Below, piece after piece: positions 8,085 to 16,793 of a stretch of DNA of 64,000 bases; positions within the stretch are counted from its first letter, which is position 1, and every line of letters starts with the position of its first letter. The translations under genes were made by a program, and so were the position numbers. This stretch comes from Furfurilactobacillus milii (GTDB taxonomy: Bacteria; Bacillota; Bacilli; Lactobacillales; Lactobacillaceae), in assembly GCF_021654115.1 (NCBI RefSeq), contig NZ_JAIWJF010000007.1:62001-126000 (forward strand), in the 5' to 3' direction. The notes under the pieces were generated by a model. It did no database searches, was not told the origin of the DNA, and saw only the letters and a program-made list of their open reading frames with translations.

Positions 8085-9956
8085 TTATTGAACGCTCGTG
8101 AAGGTGTGGAATAGGTCAGCAACGGTAGCGTCGGCAGTTCGTAGGAGGTTGTCATTCACCCCTGGCCGTGGGCTAGCAGTTGTAAACCAGTGCCGGCCTT
8201 CTGTTGGGACGCCCCAAAAGTAAAGACCTGTTCGATGCTGACCATTACTATCAATGAGTTCATTCCGACTCATGTCGACATCAACGCCACCAGGTTCAAA
8301 GGTGCTTCCATCTTCCATAGTAACGCGTTCTGGTCGGCCCAGTCCTTCTTTGATTAGATTTTGGATTAGGGGGTTCAGCGTATGGCTGGCAGAAACGGAA
8401 GGCAGACGAGCCTCAATCAGCCAACTGGCTTCGTAGCGTTCCTCAGGCTTCATCTTTGACCATGTGGCAAACTGATGGGTTTGTGTGTCGGCTTCAGCCA
8501 TCATGCTGGGTCCAAGAAGTGTCACAATACCGGACTGAATCAACGCTCGCAATTCGGCAATGCGAGTTTCAGGTGGGCCAACAGATAGATACGAATTTTC
8601 ATTGTTAAATTGACCGAGGAACGTGTTGCGGTAATCTTCCGGTCGCAACAGCTGGTTATCAACAACTTTACGAACCACATCACGCAGATCACGAAACATT
8701 TCTAGCGCGGAAGTGAGCGGGCCTGTCTTGGTGCCTAGCAGCGCCGCTTCAACGTCCGTTTGCAAATAGTCGGCCATGGTTTCGGGTTTGTCACTGTTAG
8801 CGACAAACTCAGCCGGATTTAGCAGTTGATTCCAATTAAGGTAGTCGCTCTCAACAATGGGAGAGCGGAACACAATCGCTGATGGTTCCTTAGCGGCCAC
8901 AAACTCACGCAAGAACTCGTCAGCATCCACTTGTGGATACTTCAAAGCGAGCAAACGTTGATAGTAAACGTACTCCGCTTCGTGATGAACTTGCTCAATG
9001 AACCTCGAACCAATTAAGGAGCCAGTTGATTGATAGTGTGAAAACCAGTCTGGTGTAAGAAAGTGTGGTTGATCAAGCTCGCCATAGCCTTTTTCATTAC
9101 GCCCCTTAGCTCGTAGTGGAAAGCCGCGACGTGAACCGGCAATAATGTGAGGTTCGATACCAGACGGGTGGTAAGTGAGTTCACCATCTTGAGCTTGATT
9201 GAAATGACCGCCACGACCTTGCGTGAGCATCGTTATGGCATCAAAGAAACTCAGTCCCAATCCGCGCAAAATAATGTTTTCGCCAGCTTTTAAATCAGTA
9301 AAATTGTATTCTTGTGGCTGAGTCGGTGCTGTGTAGTGCAAGTTGTTTTCGTCGGCAAAGTTTAAAAGTGCCTGTTGTTCATCAGTGAGTTCATCTTCAT
9401 AATGACCCAGAGCCATGATGACAGCGTCCGTTTGGAAACGATGCGCCCCCGTCTTTAACAAGTAGCGATGCGTATCCTCAATGTGACGAATTGACACGAC
9501 TTGTTCTTTTTTGAGAGTCAGTGAAACTGAGTCAGGTAAACGTTGTTGTAAATAGTTATAGAACCAGCGTTGATAGGCGCCAAAGAGACTGCGGGATGCG
9601 TAGCCGTTGTGCACTAATGCTGCTGCTTCATTGAGTAAGTCAGCCCGGTTGGGCAATTGGTGTCCAAACAAAAAAGCTGGTGCTTGTTTATGTGCCCATT
9701 CATATAAGTTTGGTCCTTTAACGATGGGACCTTCCATTTGGACACTCTCGTCAGTGAACAATGTGATGTAATCCGGATTCGTGTTCATAAGCAATTCGTG
9801 GGGTTGACCGACAGGCCACACGCGGCCGCCAATACCATATGGATCGATAAACGTTAAGTTCAGGTGGTCATACTGTTTTGTCTGACGCTGCCATTCAATT
9901 AAGCGTTCAGCGGCTACCAGTCCGCGGGGTCCAGCCCCAATTAAGTCAATGTCCAT
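8085..9956 (-). CDS. Large FAD/NAD(P)-binding protein
   Basis: A 623-residue soluble protein with an N-terminal dinucleotide-binding motif (DLIGAGPRGLVAAERL). It resembles the FAD-NAD(P)-binding family found in lactobacilli and actinobacteria, whose substrates are unknown. A GHYED-type segment near residue 180 and GLGLSFFDA near 235 fit a flavoprotein monooxygenase-like fold. It is the first gene of a unit with nnrE and the YdeI-like gene, so a link to pyridine nucleotide redox is possible but only inferred. No signal peptide or membrane segment is seen. Confidence 0.75.
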   Translation of the reverse strand: MDIDLIGAGPRGLVAAERLIEWQRQTKQYDHLNLTFIDPYGIGGRVWPVGQPHELLMNTNPDYITLFTDESVQMEGPIVKGPNLYEWAHKQAPAFLFGHQLPNRADLLNEAAALVHNGYASRSLFGAYQRWFYNYLQQRLPDSVSLTLKKEQVVSIRHIEDTHRYLLKTGAHRFQTDAVIMALGHYEDELTDEQQALLNFADENNLHYTAPTQPQEYNFTDLKAGENIILRGLGLSFFDAITMLTQGRGGHFNQAQDGELTYHPSGIEPHIIAGSRRGFPLRAKGRNEKGYGELDQPHFLTPDWFSHYQSTGSLIGSRFIEQVHHEAEYVYYQRLLALKYPQVDADEFLREFVAAKEPSAIVFRSPIVESDYLNWNQLLNPAEFVANSDKPETMADYLQTDVEAALLGTKTGPLTSALEMFRDLRDVVRKVVDNQLLRPEDYRNTFLGQFNNENSYLSVGPPETRIAELRALIQSGIVTLLGPSMMAEADTQTHQFATWSKMKPEERYEASWLIEARLPSVSASHTLNPLIQNLIKEGLGRPERVTMEDGSTFEPGGVDVDMSRNELIDSNGQHRTGLYFWGVPTEGRHWFTTASPRPGVNDNLLRTADATVADLFHTFTSVQ

Positions 9957-10097
9957 AGTTCTGCCTCCAACACAATAAAGTAACTGCCACTAGTATATTT
10001 CTTCGTGAGTGAAAGTGCATGGATTTATCATTAGAGCGATTTCAAACTTCGGTATCAATTAGGATGCAGGTTGTGGATTAAGCTGCCGCTTACGGTT

Positions 10098-10268
10098 GTC
10101 AATATTGGCACGCTCGCCGTGGGACCGGTTCGACTCTCCTGAGGACCGGAGTTTCTCACCTCGCCGCCAAGCCCCGTGGAAACCTGGGTCTTTACGACTG
10201 TCCGTGTTGTAAATCCGAATGGTTCTCTCGGATTAACAACACCTTCACGGCTCGGTATCAATATTGAC
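10098..10268 (+). repeat. Structured intergenic repeat, subfamily A, copy 1
   Basis: This 171-bp element starts with GTCAATATTG and ends with its exact complement CAATATTGAC. Inside lie GCCGTG/CACGGC, a hairpin beginning at the CCGGTTC stretch, a central hairpin and a distal hairpin GTTGT-A-AATCCGA / TCGGATT-A-ACAAC. AGCTG before and CAGCT after it extend the pairing. Related copies lie at 16490, 21401, 31653 and 35196, with a second subfamily at 21666, 31930 and 42634. It occupies most of the 592-base gap 9957-10548, which otherwise holds only the adhesin terminator. No protein frame is credible. Confidence 0.85.
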
Positions 10269-10492
10269 GCCCTTCAGCTCACTTAGGAATTTCATGATAA
10301 CAATTGCGCATTAATTGTTGACTCATTTGAATTGAGTGATTTTTCAAAAGAATAATATTAGTGATTTAAAAACATTCCATTTTTAGATAAGTAAATTTGC
10401 CTAAGAGTAATCTAGTGCAGGGAGGAATATTTTTAAAATTGGTTTTTTGAAATGGTAATGAACCAGTTAAAAACACTGATTGTTTTAATGAA

Positions 10493-10545
10493 AAAGTTCC
10501 CCTACTACAGGTCATTTCACAACGCACCCAGAGTAGGGGAACTTT
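10493..10545 (-). terminator. Terminator of the lectin-type adhesin gene
   Basis: A 14-bp stem (AAAGTTCCCCTACT with AGTAGGGGAACTTT) lies three bases past the minus-strand stop at 10549. Confidence 0.88.
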
Positions 10546-10548
10546 TAT

Positions 10549-13281
10549 TTAATGCCTTCTCTTATAGCGACCTAGTGTCCATAAGGAACTTATCAGAGCT
10601 AGTATGCTGGCGCCCAATGTTCGCATGGGCTTATCACTGTCTTCATTTGTTTTAGGCAGGATGGCGGCTTTTGTTGAAATCCGGTGATCCTTCATCATTG
10701 GCTCGACCGTTTTGCGGTAAGTAGGCCTAACATCTGAATTGACGATGTTTTGCTGTGCAGCCTCCGAACTAAATGAAAGTTCTTTTGAAATAGGGGGATT
10801 GGACTGTGTGCGTTCATTTGGCATTGACTCGATTGGAACAACAGGTTCGTTTACTAAAGCTGTTGGCGTTGAGGGTTGATTGGAAGTTTTAGGTTGAACT
10901 GATGGTGTAAATGATGTTGCCGGTTCGGAAGGAATTGATGGTACATATTGTTCTTGCGGGGTTTGAGGCAAAGATGGTGGTACCGGTGTGCCAGGGTGGG
11001 AAGGTGTTACTGGGATTTCAGGCTGGACGGGATACGTCCTCTCATCATTCGCATAAACAATAGTAAAAACCAAATCTTGACTTGTACCAGTGACAGTTTG
11101 CGCAGCTACTTGTACCAAATCAGAGTTTAGTGCATTTGTATGAACGACATGAAGTCCGTTAATAACTGGATTTACCACACTTATAAAGTTAGGCGTGCCC
11201 GTGTGCCAATCCCCCTTTGGGATGCCGGTATCGATGTCAATTTTCGGCGTGGACAGAGTGTTTGAATAATATACGGTTTGCGAGGAACTCTGATTATTCT
11301 CAATAGTAACGAAAGTAATGGGATGTGCTTTAAATTGAGGTGAGACAATTTGATTATTTTCGTCAACGTAATTGATAGTTTCGTTAACAGTTTTTGTGTT
11401 AGCAACTGAGAAAATTGGAGAGTATACCACGGTAAAAAGTTGGTCGTTGTCGTTGACGGTAACAGATTGTTGTGCCACAGCCGTTAAATTGCTAAGTGGG
11501 GCATTGTTGCTCGTAACATAGTAACCTGAAACGGTGGGATTTTTGACCTCGCCGAAGTTTGTTCCCGTTCCTTTAGTCCAGTTTGTGCCTTCAGGAATCC
11601 CGTTATCGTTGAGTGTTGCTGAAGTATATGACCCGTTTGAAAAATAAATCGTTGTAGTGGTGTCTAATGGATTTTTTACAGTAATAAAAGTGACAGTGGT
11701 GTCATGCTTAGGGGATAGTTGAGCACCGGTTTGATCTACATAGTCAATTTCTTGTTTTACATTCTTAAATGTTGTCGTGTATGCAGGGGCATACACATAA
11801 ACAACCGTGCCATTGTCACCGGGTTTTGTTAATGTGCCAGATTTTGCCAAACTTTTCTCGCCCATCTTAATGAAATTATAATTGGCGATTTCTTTTTGTG
11901 TAGTTGTGTATGGTTTTCCAGTGTACGCACCATCAGGATATTGAGCCGTATCTTGTGCGAGCTCAGTACCTTGTTGGTTGACATATTTAACATTAACGGT
12001 GGCTGCCGTCGAATAAACAAAGGAGTCTAAAAGGAATTGTTGTAAGTTATTTGATCCACCCGTTGATGCGGTTATAAAGAATGCTTCGGCGTTCGAATGA
12101 ATCCAGGAAGAAACATCTTTCGTCCATTTTTTTCCCTCAAAGTTTAGTGTCATTATTTTGGTTTGACCGTTATATTGAAACGAAATAGGTTCAAACACAT
12201 TTCCTGCTGGACTATTTATTTCTTGAGCTGGCGCGTCCGAGCCAGTGTAATTTAGTGCTTCTTGAACATTGTTGTTGTTTTGAGTGTAGACAAATGAGCC
12301 GAAAGGAAAACCTTCGCCGTCGTAATGATGACCTGAGGTTCCACTATTACCCCGAAATTTAGTGGGGTCAGCTTCAAAGTAGCCAGCGTCCTCAGCAGTT
12401 CCAGCCTGATTCCAGTATGTATCTGCTTTCCATCCAAAGGCGTTAGAAAGCCCTCCAAGCCCCATTGCTCCGCCTTTTAGGCCGACTTCATCTGGATTAC
12501 CATCGTGAAACCCAAAAGAAATACCATCAGCACCGGCATGTTGTGCTTTGTCACCTAGGTTAATTTGACCAGTCAATGTGAAGCTTTCGTCCATGTTGAT
12601 TTTGTCTTTTAACGTGATGTTTCCTGATTGATTCGTTTGATTAGGAGTTAGTGTGACTATGCCATTAGTTTTGTCATAACTGGCATTACCATTAACGTTA
12701 AAAAAGTCATCAATATTATTTTTCGTGACGTTATTCAAGTTAGGGGTTTCAGTAGTCTGAATGAAGTCTAAAGGCAATGCTCTAGATTGGATTGACGAAA
12801 CATAGCTTTGATTTGTCGATGAGTTAGCTTTGGGAGTTACATTTGCGGCGTTAGATGTTTCAGTGATTGTTTGGCTTGCATCTGACACCGATTGTGTACT
12901 CATGATATTAGATTGACTATGCGGACTGCTTACGGTTGTCTCTGCATTCACTTGACTAGTTGGCAGGGCTAGGGGCTCAGGAGTGCTATCTGTAGCGGAG
13001 ACACCGCTCGTCTGTGATTCTTGTTGTTTAGGGTCCTGACTGGCTGCGTTGGACGCCGCGCTGAGCGGTTGTTTTTGATTGTTCGGTGATATTGACGAGG
13101 CAGGCGCTTGATTAGTTTGAGATGTGACGTTTACCAATGGTGCGCTCGTTGCTGACTCCGCGTTAGCAGTTATAGTTCCCCAACCAACAATAATTGTGGA
13201 GATGGTTGCAGCAAATAGCCATGTCCGTCCCTTTTTGTACATTTTGTAATGTTTTTTTATTTCTTTGTTAGTTTGTCCCAT
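10549..13281 (-). CDS. Cell-surface adhesin with L-type lectin and MucBP-like domains
   Basis: A 910-residue surface protein. A KxYKxGKxW-type signal (KMYKKGRTW, residues 13-21) ends at about ANA-ES near 41. A Ser/Thr/Gln-rich stretch follows to about 165, then an L-type (legume-like) lectin domain at about 170-425 (HAGADGISFGFHDG, AFGWKADTYWN). Next come a MucBP repeat at about 427-505 and two longer mucin-binding-like repeats to about 750. A Pro-rich wall-spanning region is followed by LPKTN at 875-879, a hydrophobic helix and a basic tail. The sorting motif has Asn where Gly is normal, so sortase anchoring is uncertain. Likely role: binding of glycans or mucus. It is monocistronic. Confidence 0.88.
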   Translation of the reverse strand: MGQTNKEIKKHYKMYKKGRTWLFAATISTIIVGWGTITANAESATSAPLVNVTSQTNQAPASSISPNNQKQPLSAASNAASQDPKQQESQTSGVSATDSTPEPLALPTSQVNAETTVSSPHSQSNIMSTQSVSDASQTITETSNAANVTPKANSSTNQSYVSSIQSRALPLDFIQTTETPNLNNVTKNNIDDFFNVNGNASYDKTNGIVTLTPNQTNQSGNITLKDKINMDESFTLTGQINLGDKAQHAGADGISFGFHDGNPDEVGLKGGAMGLGGLSNAFGWKADTYWNQAGTAEDAGYFEADPTKFRGNSGTSGHHYDGEGFPFGSFVYTQNNNNVQEALNYTGSDAPAQEINSPAGNVFEPISFQYNGQTKIMTLNFEGKKWTKDVSSWIHSNAEAFFITASTGGSNNLQQFLLDSFVYSTAATVNVKYVNQQGTELAQDTAQYPDGAYTGKPYTTTQKEIANYNFIKMGEKSLAKSGTLTKPGDNGTVVYVYAPAYTTTFKNVKQEIDYVDQTGAQLSPKHDTTVTFITVKNPLDTTTTIYFSNGSYTSATLNDNGIPEGTNWTKGTGTNFGEVKNPTVSGYYVTSNNAPLSNLTAVAQQSVTVNDNDQLFTVVYSPIFSVANTKTVNETINYVDENNQIVSPQFKAHPITFVTIENNQSSSQTVYYSNTLSTPKIDIDTGIPKGDWHTGTPNFISVVNPVINGLHVVHTNALNSDLVQVAAQTVTGTSQDLVFTIVYANDERTYPVQPEIPVTPSHPGTPVPPSLPQTPQEQYVPSIPSEPATSFTPSVQPKTSNQPSTPTALVNEPVVPIESMPNERTQSNPPISKELSFSSEAAQQNIVNSDVRPTYRKTVEPMMKDHRISTKAAILPKTNEDSDKPMRTLGASILALISSLWTLGRYKRRH

Positions 13282-13692
13282 TGCAAATAGTCCCCCGTTT
13301 GTCTTATTGAAACTTTAGTTGTAAAGATAACCATTAGTTGCTGTAAATGCCGATACGCCAGCATTTTAAAACTCTAAGAGATTGTAGCAGGGCATTATAA
13401 GATGTCTAATACAGGGGATGAATAATTCTAATTAACATGTTTTTTGTTTTCAAATTAATAAGTAGTTGAGCTATAAATGTCTGAAATTTACGTCTGCTAA
13501 TTATTTATCCTTTTAACATTATGTATGAGTGTCGAAACATTTTCGGGCAGTGGGCGTGTAGAGAAATAAAGAAAGACACACAAAAAGCTGTTAATCACGA
13601 TTGCTGAATCGCGATCAACAGCTAATATAAAAACATCAGTCTAGTCAGCGTTTAAAATACAGAGGTTGTAGACCCTTTTAAAACGTTTAAAA
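13282..13692. other. Intergenic region with adhesin promoter and nucleoside hydrolase terminator
   Basis: On the minus strand a TATAAT (13397-13392) is a candidate -10 box for the adhesin, with a weak -35 17 bases upstream. A strong hairpin at 13586-13623 (AGCTGTT...AACAGCT with GATT/AATC inside and a minus-strand T-run) is the likely terminator of the nucleoside hydrolase gene. The rest is A/T-rich with no other structure seen. Confidence 0.5.
13586..13623 (-). terminator. Terminator of the nucleoside hydrolase gene
   Basis: The outer arms are AGCTGTT/AACAGCT and the inner arms pair around a GCTG loop. On the minus strand it ends in TTTTTG. It lies 70 bases after the gene's stop. Confidence 0.75.
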
Positions 13693-14607
13693 TTAGTCTT
13701 TAAAGTTTTTAACTTCGTCAATGAACCACTTGTTAAAGGCAGCGGCGTCAACGTCGACACAGACACTGGCGTTAGTCTTACCATCGTGGTAGGCTCCACG
13801 GACATCGGCAACCGTTTCACCGTTTGCTGGGCCATCTGTCACAACATCAACCCAGTAATCTTTGGTTGTGTAGGCTTCAGGGTGCAAGAGGTAGAAGATG
13901 GTGTTGGCATCGTGAACGGCGGTCCCATTTTCGTTGTGATCGAAGTCATGACTGATGATTTCGTGCAACATGTGACCTGCGCGGCCAAACTTGTCGATGG
14001 TTTCCAACGTTTCGTCGGTAATCAAGGCCTTCATGGTAACGTCCAAACCGACCATCACAATTGGCACACCAGAATCGTACATGATTTTGGCAGCGTGTGG
14101 GTCAGTGAAGACGTTGAATTCTGCGGCACTGGTCATGTTACCGTGACCTAACGAACCACCCATGGCGATGATTTTTTCAATGTGATCCTTAACTTCTGGG
14201 TATTGGATAAACAATAGCGCGATGTTTGTGTATGAACCCGTTGGTACAAGGACAATTTTTTCATCGCTAGCCATAATGGCATCGTGCAAAGCTTCTACGG
14301 CAGACTTGTCGATTGCTTTGTCAGTTGGTTCAGGGAAGTCGTATCCGGCCATTCCTGAAGCACCGTGGATGCGGGCAGCATCTTCGAATTCTTTAATCAA
14401 AGGCGTTTTGGCACCACCTGCAACAGGAACGTGTTTGCCATAGAAGTTATCGATGGTCAGTGCGTTTTTCGTCGTTTTATCAACCGTAACGTTACCGGCC
14501 ACAGCAGTGATGAGTTGCAGGTCGATTTGTGGGTCGTTTAAAGCCATTGATAAAGCAGCTGCGTCATCAATACCTGGGTCAGTGTCCATAATTACTTTGT
14601 AAGTCAT
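13693..14607 (-). CDS. rihC: Ribonucleoside hydrolase (IunH/Rih family)
   Basis: Hydrolyses nucleosides to ribose and free base in the cytoplasm. The 304-residue protein has the calcium-binding N-terminal motif DTDPGIDDA, the family segments VPTGSYTNIAL and MGGSLGHGNMTSAAEFNVFTDPHAA, and the C-terminal HDA. Length is typical. The choice of rihC over rihA or rihB is a guess, so specificity is open. A cre-like site at 14699-14714 lies about 100 bases upstream and suggests catabolite repression. It stands alone with its own terminator. A nucleoside transporter begins at 63635 in the same window. Confidence 0.9.
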   Translation of the reverse strand: MTYKVIMDTDPGIDDAAALSMALNDPQIDLQLITAVAGNVTVDKTTKNALTIDNFYGKHVPVAGGAKTPLIKEFEDAARIHGASGMAGYDFPEPTDKAIDKSAVEALHDAIMASDEKIVLVPTGSYTNIALLFIQYPEVKDHIEKIIAMGGSLGHGNMTSAAEFNVFTDPHAAKIMYDSGVPIVMVGLDVTMKALITDETLETIDKFGRAGHMLHEIISHDFDHNENGTAVHDANTIFYLLHPEAYTTKDYWVDVVTDGPANGETVADVRGAYHDGKTNASVCVDVDAAAFNKWFIDEVKNFKD

Positions 14608-14698
14608 AATATGATTCCTCCAGTATATTCTTCCGTGGCGTAACGCTCACTGACGCTACCGACGGTTCTCTTTCATCATACTAAAAAATCGAACAAAA

Positions 14699-14714
14699 AG
14701 AAAACGCTTTCGCA
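14699..14714 (-). promoter_or_regulatory. cre-like site upstream of the nucleoside hydrolase
   Basis: Read on the minus strand, TGCGAAAGCGTTTTCT matches the catabolite-responsive element pattern at most positions, including the central CG. It would overlap the -35 region of the minus-strand promoter, whose -10 may be TATGAT near 14676. Binding by CcpA is inferred. Confidence 0.45.
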
Positions 14715-14804
14715 CATTATGAACATTTTCTAATGAATGAAGACGCTTGCCGACCAAATGTGTTGATTAAGTCGCAGTTTAATTGAAAGTTGCTACGTTT
14801 GTGG

Positions 14805-14835
14805 TTGTACAAGCTTCCGCTCGAAAAGGTATAAT
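14805..14835 (+). promoter_or_regulatory. Promoter of the tyrosine phosphatase gene
   Basis: TTGTAC (14805-14810) and TATAAT (14830-14835) with a 19-base spacer, 22 bases before the AGGAGG of the phosphatase gene. Confidence 0.6.
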
Positions 14836-14870
14836 AGTAGAGCAAACGAAAACTTTAGGAGGCGGCAACT

Positions 14871-15647
14871 ATCGAACGCATATTACCAATTAAGAATGGG
14901 CACAACTTCCGGGATTTGGGTGGTTATCAGACAAACGATGGCCGCACGACCGCTTGGCGGCGCGTTGTTCGGTCAGCAAAGTTAAATACACTTGACCGAG
15001 CAGATCTTCAGGTACTCTCTGACTATGGTGTTCACACCATTCTTGATTTTCGAACGAACAAAGAATTGCTTAGCGCACCGGATCGTGTTCCCGGCGGTGC
15101 CAAGGACTACCATACGCCGATCTTGGCTGTTGATGATACGCGTAGTTCCGCCTCACGTGAAGAATTACGTGATGATTTGAGTGAGCCAGGTTATGGACAT
15201 CGTCAAATGGTCCAAACGTACCATGAGATGGTTGCTGACGATTTCTCACAGAATGCCTACAGGATGTTTTTTGATTACTTGTTGGCCAATCAGAGTGGTG
15301 CCGTTCTGTTTCACTGTACAGCAGGAAAAGACCGAACTGGTTTAGGGGCAATCATGTTGCTGTCTGCTTTGGACGTTCCTCAGCAAACGATTTTAGAAGA
15401 TTATTTGTTGACTCGGTTGGCCTCAAAGGCAATGCTGGCAGAAAATCAGCAACGTTTGGAAGACGAAGGGGCATCACAGGCGGTAAAGGATAACGTGACT
15501 GCCTTGTGGACCGTTAGTGAAGATTACTTCGGCGCTGCCATGGAAGAAGTCAGGGTTCAGTCGGGTGACATGAAACATTACCTAACTGATAAGATCGGGT
15601 TAACGCCAGATAAAATTGAAATGCTAAAACAACTGTATTTGGAATAA
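14871..15647 (+). CDS. Tyrosine/serine protein phosphatase, apparent ATC start
   Basis: A cytoplasmic phosphatase of the family that shares the N-terminal FRDLGGY motif and the active site HCTAGKDRTG (HCxxGxxR), seen here near residue 150. Substrates may be phosphotyrosine proteins or phosphoinositide-like compounds; this is unknown. About 258 residues, normal for the family. No ATG, GTG or TTG lies ahead of NFRDLGGY: the frame reads IERILPIKNGHNFRD. AGGAGG (14857-14862) sits eight bases before the ATC at 14871, which makes ATC the best start. The next TTG (14916) would cut the motif. A good promoter and a terminator bracket it. Confidence 0.85.
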   Translation: MERILPIKNGHNFRDLGGYQTNDGRTTAWRRVVRSAKLNTLDRADLQVLSDYGVHTILDFRTNKELLSAPDRVPGGAKDYHTPILAVDDTRSSASREELRDDLSEPGYGHRQMVQTYHEMVADDFSQNAYRMFFDYLLANQSGAVLFHCTAGKDRTGLGAIMLLSALDVPQQTILEDYLLTRLASKAMLAENQQRLEDEGASQAVKDNVTALWTVSEDYFGAAMEEVRVQSGDMKHYLTDKIGLTPDKIEMLKQLYLE

Positions 15648-15655
15648 GCGATGAG

Positions 15656-15680
15656 GACGGCATTGAAGCCGTCTTTTTTT
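15656..15680 (+). terminator. Terminator of the phosphatase gene
   Basis: GACGGC and GCCGTC arms with a 6-base loop, followed by seven T. Confidence 0.92.
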
Positions 15681-15701
15681 CTACGGGAGAAGTCAAATGA
15701 A

Positions 15702-15736
15702 TTGTTTTTCGAAATCAATGCATATACAATATGTAT
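15702..15736 (+). promoter_or_regulatory. hicAB promoter with palindromic operator
   Basis: TTGTTT (15702) and TACAAT (15725) are 17 bases apart. The perfect palindrome ATACA-ATA-TGTAT (15724-15736) overlaps the -10 box and is a likely site for HicB autorepression. Confidence 0.5.
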
Positions 15737-15762
15737 TATCTTATCTAACTTAGGTGACAGAA

Positions 15763-15960
15763 ATGCCAATGAAGCCGCGCGAAATGATTAAGTTATTAAA
15801 AAATAATGGTTTTCGTAAAAAGTCGCAAAATAGCTCGTCGCATTTAAAAATGTATAATGCTGTGACGAATACAACTGTGATTGTACCAATACATGCGAAA
15901 GAGCTTGGAAGGGGTTTAGAGGCGGAAATTTTAAAAGAAGCAGGCATTGAACGAGGGTAA
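15763..15960 (+). CDS. hicA: HicA-family toxin
   Basis: HicA is a small double-stranded-RNA-binding-fold mRNA interferase. The 65-residue protein has the family pattern: PREMIKLLKNNGF, then a Ser-rich strand with the catalytic His (SSSHLKMYN), then VIVPIHAKELGRG and a C-terminal helix ILKEAGI. The ATG at 15763 is chosen because AGGTGA lies just upstream. It is the first gene of the pair; the antitoxin follows after 45 bases. All expected residues are present, so it should be active. Confidence 0.9.
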   Translation: MPMKPREMIKLLKNNGFRKKSQNSSSHLKMYNAVTNTTVIVPIHAKELGRGLEAEILKEAGIERG

Positions 15961-16005
15961 AAAATTTTACTCAGTTGAGTGTTTGGCTTTGTGGAGGAGA
16001 CAATT

Positions 16006-16389
16006 ATGGAAAAACAAACAGTTATTTATCCGGCCGTTTTTGCTAAGGATGGTAAATACATTTTGGTCAAAATCCCGGATGTTCCTGGTGCGGTAACTCA
16101 GGGAGAAGATTTAGTTGACGCAGTGAAAATGGCGGAGGATGCAATTGGAATTTTACTTGAAGATAAAACAGATTATCCGATTGCGACAGACTTAAAGGAC
16201 ATCCATTTAAAAAAGGATGAAACCGTTGCTTTGATTCCAGTAGATTTGGCTGCATACAGACGTAAACATTCGAAGACTATTCGAAAAAGTGTCACAATTC
16301 CGGATTATTTGGACAGAATCGCAAAAGAGCAGAAGGTCAATGTGTCTGGTGTGTTAACGGAGGCCTTGAAGTTACGTTTTGATATTTAA
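16006..16389 (+). CDS. hicB: HicB-family antitoxin
   Basis: A 127-residue antitoxin with the partly degenerate RNase H-like HicB fold (YPAVFAKDGKYILVKIPDVPGAVTQGEDLVDAVKMAEDAI) and a C-terminal ribbon-helix-helix-like DNA-binding segment (RKSVTIPDYLDRIAKEQKVNVSGVL, cited here in part: SVTIPDYLDRIAKE). It would neutralise HicA and repress the shared promoter. The ATG at 16006 follows GGAGGAGA. Confidence 0.9.
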   Translation: MEKQTVIYPAVFAKDGKYILVKIPDVPGAVTQGEDLVDAVKMAEDAIGILLEDKTDYPIATDLKDIHLKKDETVALIPVDLAAYRRKHSKTIRKSVTIPDYLDRIAKEQKVNVSGVLTEALKLRFDI

Positions 16390-16489
16390 ACAATGCGGGT
16401 GTTAAAACAGACCCATATGTGGCCAGGTTCTGATTGTTAAGGGTGGTCGGGCTAGGACAATATTTTCTGGCGAATGTACTCTGGAGGGC

Positions 16490-16657
16490 GTCGACATTGA
16501 TACCGAGTCGTGAAGGTGTTGTTAATCCGAAGGGTTCTTTCGGATTTACAACACGGACGGTCGCATAGACTCGGAACTTCACGAGGCTGTGCGGCGAGGT
16601 GAAAGACCGTGAACTGTGGGCTTGAACCGGTCCCACGGTGAGTGTGTCAATGTCGAC
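16490..16657 (-). repeat. Structured intergenic repeat, subfamily A, copy 2 (inverted)
   Basis: A 168-bp copy on the minus strand. Its terminal stem is GTCGACATTG/CAATGTCGAC. Relative to the 31653 copy, the change A to G on one arm is matched by T to C on the other. The distal hairpin AATCCGA/TCGGATT is intact. It lies in the 404-base gap 16390-16793 between hicB and the next minus-strand gene, which otherwise holds only a terminator. No ORF in it is credible. Confidence 0.85.
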
Positions 16658-16708
16658 AACCGCAGGGCATCGTTCGACTTTGATTGGAATTAAAATATTT
16701 ATTACAAC

Positions 16709-16751
16709 AAAGCAGGACCGCAGATGCTTATCGCACCCACAGTCCTGCTTT
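16709..16751 (-). terminator. Terminator of the B3/4-domain gene
   Basis: Ten-bp arms AAAGCAGGAC/GTCCTGCTTT around a 23-base loop, 43 bases after the minus-strand stop. Confidence 0.75.
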
Positions 16752-16793
16752 ATTTGAATCAAAAATGATATGTGTTATTGGTCAACAAACATG

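Noticed and set aside
10055-10261. Short open frames inside the repeat elements (also within 16337-16762, 31629-31838 and 35181-35390).
   Set aside because: They are not conserved between copies in frame or length, while the stems are.
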